Below, one piece after another: positions 16,529 through 26,771 of a DNA stretch of 45,521 nt. The notes beneath the pieces were generated by a model. The model saw nothing but the letters and a program-made list of their open reading frames with translations, was not told where the DNA came from and did not search any database. A program made the translations under genes and the position numbers. The stretch is from Lentilactobacillus dabitei (GTDB taxonomy: Bacteria > Bacillota > Bacilli > Lactobacillales > Lactobacillaceae), in assembly GCF_019061365.1 (NCBI RefSeq), contig NZ_JAHPPD010000010.1, positions 1-45,521 on the forward strand, written 5' to 3'. Position 1 is the first letter of the stretch. Each line of letters starts with the position of its first letter.

Positions 16529-17500
16529 ATGGACAACAGTATTAATATCGAATTAAATGACCAGGTCCAAGACTTGATCAACGCCGTGAATAGTCTTTTC
16601 CCCGGTACAATTACCGTGACTTTTATTGGTAAATTACAATCCGGTTATGTCCGACATGATCAGGCTCAAGCAGTTCAAGATGGCAAAAATGTCATTATCC
16701 AAATTGCGGATTTAAGTGCTCCAAACTACACGGCATCACACGAATTGCTCCACTTATTAATGGTGTTGCGCGGCTTCCCACAAGTCTTTTACTCATTGAC
16801 GACTGGGCAAGACAAGTTAGATGAGCAGTTAAAAATGATGGGGACTGAACTTTATGACATCGTTTCCCACTTTGTGGTTGTGTCTGAGCAGCGTAAGCAT
16901 GGGTTGATCAACGACGATATTGAAGAAATGTACATGAAAGGCATTTATGCCACCATCAAGCCTGAGCCAGATCCTTTGGATGATGAAATGATGCTACGCC
17001 TGACAACGTTGCTGGATGCCATGGTCTTTTATGGTGACAAGTTATCAACGGTGGCGGATAAACTGAAAAAAGATTTCCCGGTTTCGTATGCGGCTGCCGA
17101 AAAGTTATACGCATTAATCACCGACAAACCAACGGACTCCCCGTTTGGGTTAAGACGAAATGTCGTGAAGTTATTCAAGGCCTTCGATGAGCAATTGAAA
17201 GACTGGGAATTGCCAGCACTTCATAATACGGAGTTTACGACATTGACGAGTGTGTTGTCGGAGCGCCAATTAGGGTTGAAAGTCAAACAATTGTTTGAAG
17301 TCTATCATTCTGAATTGATCGAAGTTAACAGTAACACCAAGGCTTATGTTGGCTTTAACCGGGTTGATGACCAAAATTCCTTTGTCATTGCCAATCCAAA
17401 GGGTGATCAAGACAATCCAGAATTCTTCAAAGATGTCTATGATAAAACTGTCAAAGAGTTGTTTGACGAGCTCAAAATGCCTTATATTATTAGACGGTAA
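16529..17500 (+). CDS. Putative HExxH zinc-metallopeptidase-like protein
   Basis: A 323-residue soluble protein with an HExxH zinc motif at residues 71-75 (SHELLHLLMV), preceded by a beta-like VIIQIADL segment, as in many metallopeptidases. A possible third ligand lies in the helix GTELYDIVSHFVV about 35 residues later. The remainder (about 125-323) is largely helical and acidic with no recognised domain. I recall lactobacillar relatives being named 'IpaB/EvcA family protein', which says nothing about function. There is no signal peptide or membrane helix. It starts 2 bp after mvaA with a strong AAGGAG, so it is translated from the mvaA mRNA, and the sirtuin gene follows 23 bp downstream. Peptidase activity is inference. 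Confidence 0.7.
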   Translation: MDNSINIELNDQVQDLINAVNSLFPGTITVTFIGKLQSGYVRHDQAQAVQDGKNVIIQIADLSAPNYTASHELLHLLMVLRGFPQVFYSLTTGQDKLDEQLKMMGTELYDIVSHFVVVSEQRKHGLINDDIEEMYMKGIYATIKPEPDPLDDEMMLRLTTLLDAMVFYGDKLSTVADKLKKDFPVSYAAAEKLYALITDKPTDSPFGLRRNVVKLFKAFDEQLKDWELPALHNTEFTTLTSVLSERQLGLKVKQLFEVYHSELIEVNSNTKAYVGFNRVDDQNSFVIANPKGDQDNPEFFKDVYDKTVKELFDELKMPYIIRR

Positions 17501-17523
17501 TTAAAAAAAATAGGAGGAATACA

Positions 17524-18240
17524 ATGATTGATAAGAAAATTCAACAAGAATTTGACGATGCTAAAAAGATTGTGTTTCTAACTGGTGCAGGGGTTTCCAC
17601 CGCTTCTGGAATTCCCGATTATCGCTCAAAAGGTGGGTTGTACACCAATGATAAATCTAATCGGCCAGCCGAATATTATTTGAGTTCAGACTGTTTAAGG
17701 GATGAACCCAAGGTCTTTTACCAGTATGAAAAGAAAAATATGTATTACCCGGATGCCAAACCAAATGTGATTCATGAGAAGCAGGCAGCCTTCACTCAAC
17801 AGAAAGACGCCACTGTTGTTACCCAAAACATTGACAGCCTTTATCGAAAAGCCGGCACCCAAAATCTCATTGAATTTCATGGGAATCTGTATAACGTTTA
17901 TTGCCAGAAATGTCGCAAGAAGGTTGATTATAAGGAATATCTAGCTAGCATGTATCATCGAAATTGTGGTGGTATCTTGCGGCCAGACATTGTGTTATAC
18001 GGTGAAGGCTTAAATCCAAGTGCGATTTCTCAGAGTGTCAGTGCTGTGTCTAATGCTGATTTGATTGTCATCGTTGGTACCTCCATGCGGGTTTATCCGT
18101 TTGCAGGGTTAATCGATTATCGTTCTGCTAACGCAACTGTCTTAGCCATCAATGAAGAACAACTGAGCTTCTCATTTCCATTTACCATGATTAAAGAAAA
18201 TGCGGTTGATTTCTTCAGGGATCTGAAAGTGAACGCTTAG
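17524..18240 (+). CDS. NAD-dependent protein deacylase, Sir2 family
   Basis: A sirtuin of 238 residues that removes acyl groups from lysine using NAD. It has GAGVSTASGIPDYRS (21-35) for NAD, TQNIDSLYRKAG (100-111), the catalytic His119 in EFHG and GTSMRVYPFAG near 190. The zinc site reads C127-x2-C130 followed by H145-x2-C148: the third of the usual four Cys is His. AGGAGG lies 6 bases before the ATG. It is probably in one transcript with mvaA and the HExxH gene. Confidence 0.9.
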   Translation: MIDKKIQQEFDDAKKIVFLTGAGVSTASGIPDYRSKGGLYTNDKSNRPAEYYLSSDCLRDEPKVFYQYEKKNMYYPDAKPNVIHEKQAAFTQQKDATVVTQNIDSLYRKAGTQNLIEFHGNLYNVYCQKCRKKVDYKEYLASMYHRNCGGILRPDIVLYGEGLNPSAISQSVSAVSNADLIVIVGTSMRVYPFAGLIDYRSANATVLAINEEQLSFSFPFTMIKENAVDFFRDLKVNA

Positions 18241-18261
18241 GGCCGAGAAGGGGTGTAAATC

Positions 18262-19107
18262 TTGATCACAATTGGATTAACAACTTTTTCGGAGCATCCA
18301 TCTCTGATTCATGAGAATCGAAAGCTTCGCCTAACTGAATATAGTGCCCACTTTCCGGTGGTTGAGTTGGATACCCCTTTTTACGCTGTTCCTAAAATTG
18401 AGGTCATTCAACATTGGCAACAGCAAGTGTCTGATAACTTTCAATTTGTTTTGAAAGCTAACCAAGTGATGACGTTGCATGATCAGGGTAGCGAAGATCC
18501 CATTGATAATCAGCAGCGATTAGTTGTTTTTAATGATTATAAACGGGCGGTGGCCCCATTGATGGCAGCTCATCAACTCAAAAGTGTGTTGTTTCAATTT
18601 CCGCCCTATTTTTCAAGAGGGGTTGCCGCCATCGAGTATTTGCGGCGGATCCATACTTTCATGGCGGGGTATCCCATCTCAGTGGAATTTCGTAATCCAA
18701 GCTGGTATGGACCTGAAATCACCCGAGATGTGGCTGGTTATCTCAAAGAACTTGGGATGAGCTTAGTGGCTGTAGACGAACCGCACACGACCAACATGGG
18801 GGTGCCCTTTGAACCGATTGTCACCAGCGACGAATTGTGTATTTTACGCCTCCATGGCCGCAACGTGAAGGGCTGGTCTGAACGATCAAAAGATTGGCGC
18901 AGTCAGCGAACATTATATCGGTATTCAACCGACGAACTTCAAGTTTTTGCCAACACGGTTCAAAAGTTGGCACAACAGACCAAAGAGGTTTGTGTGATCT
19001 TCAATAATAATTCCGGTGGTGATGCGGCCGACAATGCGCTGGAATTGCAGAAAATGCTGGGCATTTCGTTTAATGGGCTGTCACCGTTGCAAATGGATTT
19101 GTTTTAA
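18262..19107 (+). CDS. DUF72 family protein (YunF-like)
   Basis: A 281-residue TIM-barrel-like protein of the DUF72 family, recognised from the ELDTPFYAVP segment near residue 35, KANQVMTLHD near 70, SVEFRNPSWY near 135 and the late VIFNNNSGGDAADNA. The biochemical role of the family is not established. TTG 18262 follows GGGGTG with 6-8 bases of spacing. It lies 21 bp after the sirtuin stop and likely ends this operon. Confidence 0.85.
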   Translation: MITIGLTTFSEHPSLIHENRKLRLTEYSAHFPVVELDTPFYAVPKIEVIQHWQQQVSDNFQFVLKANQVMTLHDQGSEDPIDNQQRLVVFNDYKRAVAPLMAAHQLKSVLFQFPPYFSRGVAAIEYLRRIHTFMAGYPISVEFRNPSWYGPEITRDVAGYLKELGMSLVAVDEPHTTNMGVPFEPIVTSDELCILRLHGRNVKGWSERSKDWRSQRTLYRYSTDELQVFANTVQKLAQQTKEVCVIFNNNSGGDAADNALELQKMLGISFNGLSPLQMDLF

Positions 19108-19317
19108 AATGCAAATCCACAAGTGGGTATCAGTTGGAATAAATGAAGCTTTCACGCTGAAAATTGCATACAAGTCGGTTACACTTAGCTTGATGTCTTG
19201 GAGGATTGGATTTTTCACGGACTAAAGAATCCAGATTATGTTTGCATGTCCACAGATTGTGAAAGTGGGTCAAAACAAACCGTCATCCAGACGAGCTGAT
19301 GTTCGTTGCAAAACTGC

Positions 19318-19347
19318 TTGTTTTCGCACGCTGTTGTTTGCTATACT
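19318..19347 (+). promoter_or_regulatory. metG promoter
   Basis: TTGTTT (19318-19323), 18 bp, then TATACT (19342-19347) preceded by TGC, an extended -10. I see no T-box or SAM-type leader in the 285-bp gap 19108-19392 and no clear terminator for the upstream operon. Confidence 0.6.
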
Positions 19348-19356
19348 TGATTGTAA

Positions 19357-21420
<2,064 letters not shown>

Positions 21421-21428
21421 AAATCAAA

Positions 21429-21471
21429 TGGGCCGGTTTTCAGATGTTTTGGAGACGGTCTGTTTTTGTTA
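21429..21471 (+). terminator. Weak terminator after metG
   Basis: GGCCG and CGGTC arms with a roughly 20-base loop, followed by TGTTTTTG. The stem is short and termination is probably partial, allowing some read-through to tatD. Confidence 0.35.
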
Positions 21472-21493
21472 TTAACAATTTTGAGGTAGTTAA

Positions 21494-22270
21494 ATGAAAA
21501 TTTTTGATTCCCATACGCATTTAAACGATGAAACACTCTATCCGGAAGCGGCCAAGTATTTCAAGCATGCTCAGAACTTAGGGGTTGTTAAACTGGCAAA
21601 CGTCGGCTCTAATCAGGCACTGAATGACCGCTCCTTAGAGCTGGCTGCTCACTATCCAGATATGTATTCAATCATTGGCTGGCACCCTGAAGATTCAATC
21701 TATTACCATGAAGAACAGGAAAAGTTGCTGATTGAACAGCTTCAAAGCCCTAAGGTTGTTGCGCTCGGTGAAATTGGTTTGGACTATCATCAAACGACTT
21801 CACCCCGGCACATTCAAAAAGAGGTCTTCAAACACCAGATTGACATTGCCAAACAGTTGCATTTACCAATTTCTGTCCACAACCGAGACGCCTTTGAGGA
21901 TACTTATGACATTCTAAAAGAAATGGACGTTTCCGACATTCGAGGGGTCATGCACAGTTTTAATGGTGACTCGGAATGGCTGAAAAAGTTCCTCGACTTG
22001 GGGATGCTGGTCTCTTATAGTGGGGTTGCCAGTTTTAAGAAAACCAAAGAAATCCACGAGGCGGTTCGTCAGACCCCCTTTGATAGTATGTTGGTCGAGA
22101 CCGATGCCCCTTATCTTGCACCGGAACCGTTGCGGGGCAAACAAAACGAGCCCGCCTATACCCTTTATACCGTGGAGGCAATTGCCCGCTTTTGTGATGT
22201 CAATCCAGAAGCGATCGCAGCCCACACTTACGAAAATACCTTGAAATTATTTGGAATTGAGGACAAATGA
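21494..22270 (+). CDS. TatD family metal-dependent hydrolase
   Basis: A 258-residue amidohydrolase-fold phosphodiesterase or DNase. The motifs are DSHTHLN at residues 5-11 (metal-binding HxH), GWHPED, ALGEIGLDYH (Glu ligand), SVHNRDA, VMHSF and ETDAPYLAPEP (Asp ligand), all present. GAGGT precedes the ATG. It overlaps rnmV by 4 bases (ATGA), indicating coupling. Confidence 0.92.
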   Translation: MKIFDSHTHLNDETLYPEAAKYFKHAQNLGVVKLANVGSNQALNDRSLELAAHYPDMYSIIGWHPEDSIYYHEEQEKLLIEQLQSPKVVALGEIGLDYHQTTSPRHIQKEVFKHQIDIAKQLHLPISVHNRDAFEDTYDILKEMDVSDIRGVMHSFNGDSEWLKKFLDLGMLVSYSGVASFKKTKEIHEAVRQTPFDSMLVETDAPYLAPEPLRGKQNEPAYTLYTVEAIARFCDVNPEAIAAHTYENTLKLFGIEDK

Positions 22271-22833
22271 AAAAGATTAAAGAAGTCATCGTCGTTGAAG
22301 GCAAGGATGACACCAAAAGAATTCGTCAAGCAGTTGACGCCGACACAATTGAAACCCGTGGATCGGCCATTCCCCAAGAAACCCTGGATCTGATTTCCGA
22401 GCTGGCCAAAACTCGTGGCGTGATTGTGTTTACTGATCCCGATTTTTCGGGAGAAAAGATTCGTAAAACAATCGCAGCAGAAGTCCCAAATGTGAAGCAT
22501 GCGTTTATTACCAAGAAGCAGGGCGTTCCGAACCGTTCTGTGGGTTCCTTGGGAGTTGAGCACGCCAGCGTTGAATCAATACGCCAGGCCCTTAGCCGGG
22601 TCTATACGGAGGATGATTCGGCTGCTGAACTCATTTCACGAGCCGAATTGATTCAAGACGGTTTGATGGGCAATCCAGATGCCAAACGACGACGAGAGAA
22701 GTTGGGTGAAATTTTAGGAATTGGCTATGTCAATGGCAAACAGCTGCAGCATCGCCTGCGAATGTTTGGTATCACGCATGACCAATTTCTGGCTGCCCTT
22801 AGACAAATTGATGGAGATAATAAAAATGACTGA
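22267..22833 (+). CDS. rnmV: Ribonuclease M5
   Basis: Matures the 5S rRNA precursor. The 188 residues begin with a Toprim domain: the Glu of VVVEGKDDTKR (about 7-17) and the DPDFSGEKIR segment near 58-67 are the metal-binding residues. The C-terminal half (about 110-188) is the helical region typical of RNase M5. Its tail overlaps the rsmA start by 8 bases. Confidence 0.93.
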   Translation: MKKIKEVIVVEGKDDTKRIRQAVDADTIETRGSAIPQETLDLISELAKTRGVIVFTDPDFSGEKIRKTIAAEVPNVKHAFITKKQGVPNRSVGSLGVEHASVESIRQALSRVYTEDDSAAELISRAELIQDGLMGNPDAKRRREKLGEILGIGYVNGKQLQHRLRMFGITHDQFLAALRQIDGDNKND

Positions 22834-23716
22834 ATATCCTGCAATTGCCAGTCCTGCACGGACCCAGGCAATTTTGAACCGTTACCGGCTGTCTGCTAAA
22901 AAAAGCCTTGGCCAGAATTTCTTGGTTGATCTTAACATTTTGGGTAACATTGTTGAAGCTGCTGAAATTACCAGTGATGACGACGTGATTGAAATTGGCC
23001 CAGGAATCGGTGGGTTAACGGAGCAGTTAGCTAAGGCTGCCCATAAAGTCCTTGGTTTTGAAATCGATGAAAATCTTCTGCCCGTATTGCAAGAGACTTT
23101 GGCACCCTATGACAATATTGAAATTATTAACGAGGATATTCTGAAAGCAAATTTACCTCAAGTGGTTAAAGAACGGTTTACAGGGCATCATCCACTGAAA
23201 GTGGTTGCCAATCTGCCATATTATATTACGACGCCAATCGTGATGAATCTCTTGGCAGGGGAGCTTGAATTTGATGCCATTGTGGTCATGATGCAAAAAG
23301 AAGTTGCGGAAAGACTCACTGCTGTCCCAAGTACCAAGCCCTACGGTTCCCTGTCAGCGATTGTTCAAGAAATGAATAACGTTGAAATTTCATTTATTGT
23401 TCCCAGAACGGCGTTCATTCCTCAGCCAAACGTTGATTCCGCAATCGTTAAGCTCACCCAAAAAACAGCCAAGGAAACCGTTCCTTTTGATGAAAAAAGA
23501 TTTGCAGGATTCGTCCGGGGATGCTTTATGCACCAACGAAAAACACTCTGGAATAATCTGTTAGGCTTTTTTGGCAAGACTGACGAAGCCAAGGGCGCCA
23601 TTACTAAAGTGTTAACAGAGGTTCAAATTGATCCCGGTGCCCGTTCAGAACAGCTAACAATTGATCAGTTTGTCCAGTTAGCAAATGCCTTTCATGACAA
23701 TGGTATCTTAAACTAA
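22826..23716 (+). CDS. rsmA: 16S rRNA dimethyladenosine transferase
   Basis: Dimethylates the two adjacent adenosines in the 3'-terminal hairpin of 16S rRNA; loss gives kasugamycin resistance in other bacteria. The 296 residues show KKSLGQNFLVD near 25, the SAM motif VIEIGPGIGGLTEQL near 55-69, NEDILKA and the catalytic VANLPYYITTP. ATG 22826 (MTEYPAIASP) is chosen by family length and a GGAG about 9 bases upstream; the frame is open further upstream only inside rnmV. Confidence 0.95.
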   Translation: MTEYPAIASPARTQAILNRYRLSAKKSLGQNFLVDLNILGNIVEAAEITSDDDVIEIGPGIGGLTEQLAKAAHKVLGFEIDENLLPVLQETLAPYDNIEIINEDILKANLPQVVKERFTGHHPLKVVANLPYYITTPIVMNLLAGELEFDAIVVMMQKEVAERLTAVPSTKPYGSLSAIVQEMNNVEISFIVPRTAFIPQPNVDSAIVKLTQKTAKETVPFDEKRFAGFVRGCFMHQRKTLWNNLLGFFGKTDEAKGAITKVLTEVQIDPGARSEQLTIDQFVQLANAFHDNGILN

Positions 23717-23762
23717 TCTTTAAACTTTTGTAGTTGAAAGTGGAAGTTGTTTGTGGTAAAAT

Positions 23763-23791
23763 TTGCGGTTTCATAACTCACGTGGTATAAT
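23763..23791 (+). promoter_or_regulatory. veg promoter
   Basis: TTGCGG (23763-23768), 17 bp, TATAAT (23786-23791) with an extended TGG just before it. This is one of the best promoters in the window, matching the strong expression known for veg in Bacillus. Confidence 0.7.
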
Positions 23792-23813
23792 GACTTATCG
23801 TGAGGTGATTTGG

Positions 23814-24062
23814 ATGCCAGTTACGCTGTCAGTGATTAAGCATAAGATGGACGACCATATCGGTCAACACGTTTTGGTGACTTCGCAAATAGGTCGAAGG
23901 AAAACAACAAAACGTCATGGGATTTTGAAAGAAACTTTTCCAGCTGTGTTTGTTGTGGAGTTAGATCCAGGGAAATCTAGCTTTGAACGCGTTTCTTATA
24001 GCTATACCGATATTTTAACCAAGAATATTGAGGTAGATTTTGATGCCGTTCAAGTAAGCTAA
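23814..24062 (+). CDS. veg: Veg family protein
   Basis: An 82-residue protein of the Veg family (B. subtilis Veg is of similar size and is implicated in biofilm matrix gene control). Conserved parts are MPVTLSVIKHKMDDHIGQ, SQIGRRKTTKRHGILKETFP and FVVELD. ATG 23814 follows GAGGTG at 6-7 bases; longer readings would start inside the promoter. Its position between rsmA and ispE is the standard Firmicute order. Confidence 0.93.
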   Translation: MPVTLSVIKHKMDDHIGQHVLVTSQIGRRKTTKRHGILKETFPAVFVVELDPGKSSFERVSYSYTDILTKNIEVDFDAVQVS

Positions 24063-24081
24063 GAGTTTGTATCAATCTTTT

Positions 24082-24101
24082 GGGGGCCGGATGGCCTTTT
24101 T
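24082..24101 (+). terminator. Short terminator after veg
   Basis: GGCC-GGAT-GGCC hairpin (24085-24096), extended by G-T pairs, followed by T5. Confidence 0.5.
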
Positions 24102-24127
24102 ATTTTGCCTTTTTTCGGGGATAGCCA

Positions 24128-24156
24128 CTGACAACTAGACCATTATTTAGTATAAT
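24128..24156 (+). promoter_or_regulatory. ispE promoter
   Basis: CTGACA (24128-24133), 17 bp, TATAAT (24151-24156), so ispE can be transcribed apart from veg. Confidence 0.65.
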
Positions 24157-24194
24157 TTTGATAATAATAAGTAAATTGTAAGGGGGTGGCGCAG

Positions 24195-25046
24195 ATGAAA
24201 ATGATGGTTCGGGCTCCGGCAAAGCTGAACTTGGGCCTTGACACGCCATTTGCCCACTCTGACGGCGCGATTGAGTGGCGGATGGTTATGACTTCCATCG
24301 GCCTCAGCGACCACGTGCAGATTGAAACGACCACCTCCTCAAAAATTCAAATTATTTCTGATAGCGGCTTTTTACCCAATGATAAGCGAAACCTTGCTTA
24401 TCAAGCAGCCCATTTGTTTTTGAAGCAGACTGGCGTCACCAGTGGCCTCAGCATTACAATCGAAAAGAACATTCCGGTCGCTGCCGGATTAGGCGGCGGT
24501 TCCTCAGATGCTGCTGCCGTTTTGCGGGGATTGAATGAAATGTTTGATACCCAACTCTCATTAGAGAAAATGGCAAAGTGGGGGCTTGCCATCGATTCTG
24601 ATGTGCCATATTGTGTGTATGGAAGAACGGCGTTGGTGAGTGGTCGAGGAGAAATTGTGACCCCATTGCGGCCGCTACCCAAAATGTGGTTCGTGCTTGC
24701 CAAACCCAATGTCAGTGTGTCAACGCCGCGAATTTTACGCCGGTTGCGCTACACTCAAGTTGATCATCCCAACATTGAAGGCCTGCTTGAAGGCATTGAG
24801 CAATCAGATTACGCGCAAATTGTTGCTAATTTAGGGAACACATTGGAACCGATTACTGCCTCGAGTCATCCTCAGATTCAAGTGATCAAGGACCGCTTGT
24901 TAAAATATGGCGCGGATGGTTCTCAGATGAGCGGCAGTGGGCCGACAGTTTTTGGAGTTTGCCACAGTGAGTCCCGTGCTCGACGGATTTATAATAGTAT
25001 TTCAGGATTTTGCCATGAAGTTTATGTTGCTCAGCCAACGTGTTGA
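24195..25046 (+). CDS. ispE: 4-diphosphocytidyl-2-C-methyl-D-erythritol kinase (IspE-like GHMP kinase)
   Basis: By family, an ATP-dependent kinase of the methylerythritol phosphate (MEP) isoprenoid route. The 283 residues hold the substrate-binding RAPAKLNLGLDT near the N terminus, the GHMP phosphate loop PVAAGLGGGSSDAAA (about residues 95-109), DSDVPYCVYG and the C-terminal QMSGSGPTVFG. ATG 24195 has GGGGG 8 bases upstream; GTG 24186 lies within that SD. The organism carries mvaA and so appears to use mevalonate, making the in vivo role of this kinase uncertain. Its promoter and terminator make it monocistronic. Confidence 0.9.
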   Translation: MKMMVRAPAKLNLGLDTPFAHSDGAIEWRMVMTSIGLSDHVQIETTTSSKIQIISDSGFLPNDKRNLAYQAAHLFLKQTGVTSGLSITIEKNIPVAAGLGGGSSDAAAVLRGLNEMFDTQLSLEKMAKWGLAIDSDVPYCVYGRTALVSGRGEIVTPLRPLPKMWFVLAKPNVSVSTPRILRRLRYTQVDHPNIEGLLEGIEQSDYAQIVANLGNTLEPITASSHPQIQVIKDRLLKYGADGSQMSGSGPTVFGVCHSESRARRIYNSISGFCHEVYVAQPTC

Positions 25047-25056
25047 GTAAAAAATA

Positions 25057-25105
25057 GGGTTGCACCAAAGCAGAATGGGTCGTTTTGGTTAAGCAACCCT
25101 TTAAT
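25057..25105 (+). terminator. Terminator after ispE
   Basis: GGGTTGC (25057-25063) pairs with GCAACCC (25093-25099), with inner ACCAAA and TTTGGT arms, and then TTTAATT. The U-tract is modest. Confidence 0.65.
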
Positions 25106-25119
25106 TATGCATTTGCGGA

Positions 25120-25165
25120 TTGACAAAATTGTGATTTACTCTAAACTAAAATAGTAATTATTACT
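25120..25165 (+). promoter_or_regulatory. Promoter and Zur-type operator of the zinc transporter
   Basis: TTGACA (25120-25125), 16 bp, TAAACT (25142-25147). At 25153-25165 lies the perfect palindrome AGTAATTATTACT, which contains GTAATnATTAC, the core of the Bacillus Zur box. It covers the expected start site at about 25154, so a bound repressor would block initiation. A second small palindrome, ACAATAATTGT, follows at 25170-25180. Confidence 0.75.
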
Positions 25166-25193
25166 TTTTACAATAATTGTTGGAGGTATTCAT

Positions 25194-25877
25194 TTGAGTG
25201 ACACATTAATTTCAGTTGAAGACTTATCGTTAAGTTTTCCCAATCACCCAGTGTTATCTGGGCTCAGCTTTCAGGTTAACCGGGGGGATTTTCTTGGCGT
25301 GATCGGCGAAAATGGGATTGGCAAGACAACCTTGGTGCGGGTGATTTTAGGTCAATTACATCCGTCTGCAGGCAAAGTGGTCATCAAAAATGGGGTTCGA
25401 ATTGGGTACGTTCCCCAGTTTCGAAATATCGATGTTGAATATCCACTTGCGATTAAGGACTTCGTTGCCTTGAATTTTACGGGGCTCAAGCTGCCTTGGC
25501 TATCAAAGAAAGAACGGACTCGGGTTCATCAAGTGATTCACCAAGTTGGGCTTGAACATATTGCTGATCGGCCACTTGGCTTGGCTTCAGGCGGTGAAAA
25601 GCAGAAGGCGTATCTCGCTCAGGCATTGATCAATCATCCTGATCTGTTAATCTTGGATGAATCCACTGCCAGCTTGGATCCTAATACCAAAAAGGAATTA
25701 CTCGATGTTGTTTACCGATTAAACAAAACAAGTGGCTTAACAATCCTATTTGTTTCCCATGATATGCAGATGATTCACGAATACCCGGATCACTATTTGT
25801 GGTTGAAAAAAGGACAATACGAATCAGGGCCAATCGAAGATCTGCACAATGAGAACAAGGAGGGACAATATGTTTAG
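25194..25877 (+). CDS. Zinc (metal) ABC transporter ATP-binding protein
   Basis: The ATPase of a ZnuC/AdcC-type high-affinity metal importer; 227 residues with Walker A GENGIGKTT near 41, signature LASGGEKQKAYLAQA near 138 and Walker B LLILDESTASLDP. The family normally has DEP at Walker B; DES is a mild change. TTG 25194 follows GGAGG at 7 bases. Zinc rather than manganese is inferred from the Zur-type box. No substrate-binding protein gene lies beside it, so that lipoprotein must be encoded elsewhere. Confidence 0.88.
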   Translation: MSDTLISVEDLSLSFPNHPVLSGLSFQVNRGDFLGVIGENGIGKTTLVRVILGQLHPSAGKVVIKNGVRIGYVPQFRNIDVEYPLAIKDFVALNFTGLKLPWLSKKERTRVHQVIHQVGLEHIADRPLGLASGGEKQKAYLAQALINHPDLLILDESTASLDPNTKKELLDVVYRLNKTSGLTILFVSHDMQMIHEYPDHYLWLKKGQYESGPIEDLHNENKEGQYV

Positions 25878-26673
25878 TTTTGACTTTATGCAAAATGCCT
25901 ACTTAGCGGGAACCTTGATTGCGATCGTAAGTGGGATGATGGGTGTGTTTGTGATTGCAAGAAATATGCCATTCATGACCCATACTTTGTCAGAAATTGG
26001 TTTTGCCGGAGCTGCGTTTGGGATTTTCATCGGCTGGACACCATTAAATGGGATGCTGGTGTTTACGACCGTCAGTTCAATCATGGTCGGTGAGTTAAGC
26101 GGAGCGGTGGAATCAAGGCGGGAATCAGTTATTAGTGCTATTTCAGGACTGTTTATTGGCTTGGGAATTTTGTTTTTGTCGTTGTCTCAAAAGAATTCCA
26201 GTTATGCAACCAATATTTTGTTTGGAAGTGTGATTGGAATTAGTCGCCAAGATGTTATCCAAATGGCGGCATTATCGATTTTAGTGTTGATGGTCTTATT
26301 ATTAATTTTCAGAAACCTAAAAGATGATTCGTTTGATCCGGTTGGCGCCCAAACAAACCACATTTATCGCAACATCATTTCAATCATTTTCTTGATTATG
26401 TTGGCCTTTAATGTCAGTGTGGCAGCCCAAATTGTTGGCTCCTTATTGATTTTTGTTCTACTGACGTTGCCAGCCTCTAGTGCTAAATACTTTGCGCACA
26501 CGGTTCTTCATATGATGGCTTTAGCAGTCGGTTTTGCGTTATTCGGTGTTTGGGTTGGCCTATATTTGGGATATCTCACAAATTGGCCGGTTACTTTCTT
26601 CATTTCTTCAATTGAAGCAGCAATTTATGGCATTTCATTGTTTTACAACTTTATTCGGAGCAAAAGCAAATAA
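25870..26673 (+). CDS. Zinc (metal) ABC transporter permease
   Basis: The ZnuB/AdcB-type membrane subunit, 267 residues with about eight hydrophobic helices. The early segment MPFMTHTLSEIGFAGAAFG is the conserved FMSDALSHA-like region of the ABC-3 family. ATG 25870 overlaps the ATPase gene by 8 bases and has AAGGAGGG upstream; the frame's earlier start at 25849 is unsupported. It is translationally coupled to the ATPase. Confidence 0.9.
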   Translation: MFSFDFMQNAYLAGTLIAIVSGMMGVFVIARNMPFMTHTLSEIGFAGAAFGIFIGWTPLNGMLVFTTVSSIMVGELSGAVESRRESVISAISGLFIGLGILFLSLSQKNSSYATNILFGSVIGISRQDVIQMAALSILVLMVLLLIFRNLKDDSFDPVGAQTNHIYRNIISIIFLIMLAFNVSVAAQIVGSLLIFVLLTLPASSAKYFAHTVLHMMALAVGFALFGVWVGLYLGYLTNWPVTFFISSIEAAIYGISLFYNFIRSKSK

Positions 26674-26712
26674 AACAGTCTAAATTTATTATATTTTTCT
26701 ATATATTCCCCT

Positions 26713-26725
26713 AAAGACGAACATT
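26713..26725 (+). promoter_or_regulatory. Possible PurBox upstream of purR
   Basis: AAAGACGAACATT matches the PurR half-site AWWWCCGAACWWT at 11 of 13 positions, with the central CGAAC intact. A second, inverted box that would make a full operator is not evident, so autoregulation is only suggested. Confidence 0.35.
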
Positions 26726-26771
26726 TATGATAAGATTTTAGTATATGTTACATAAAGTAGAGGTGGAATTT

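Noticed and set aside
22721-22825. Longer start for rsmA inside rnmV
   Set aside because: The extra N-terminal residues are rnmV in another frame; MTEYPAIASP at 22826 with an upstream GGAG fits the family.
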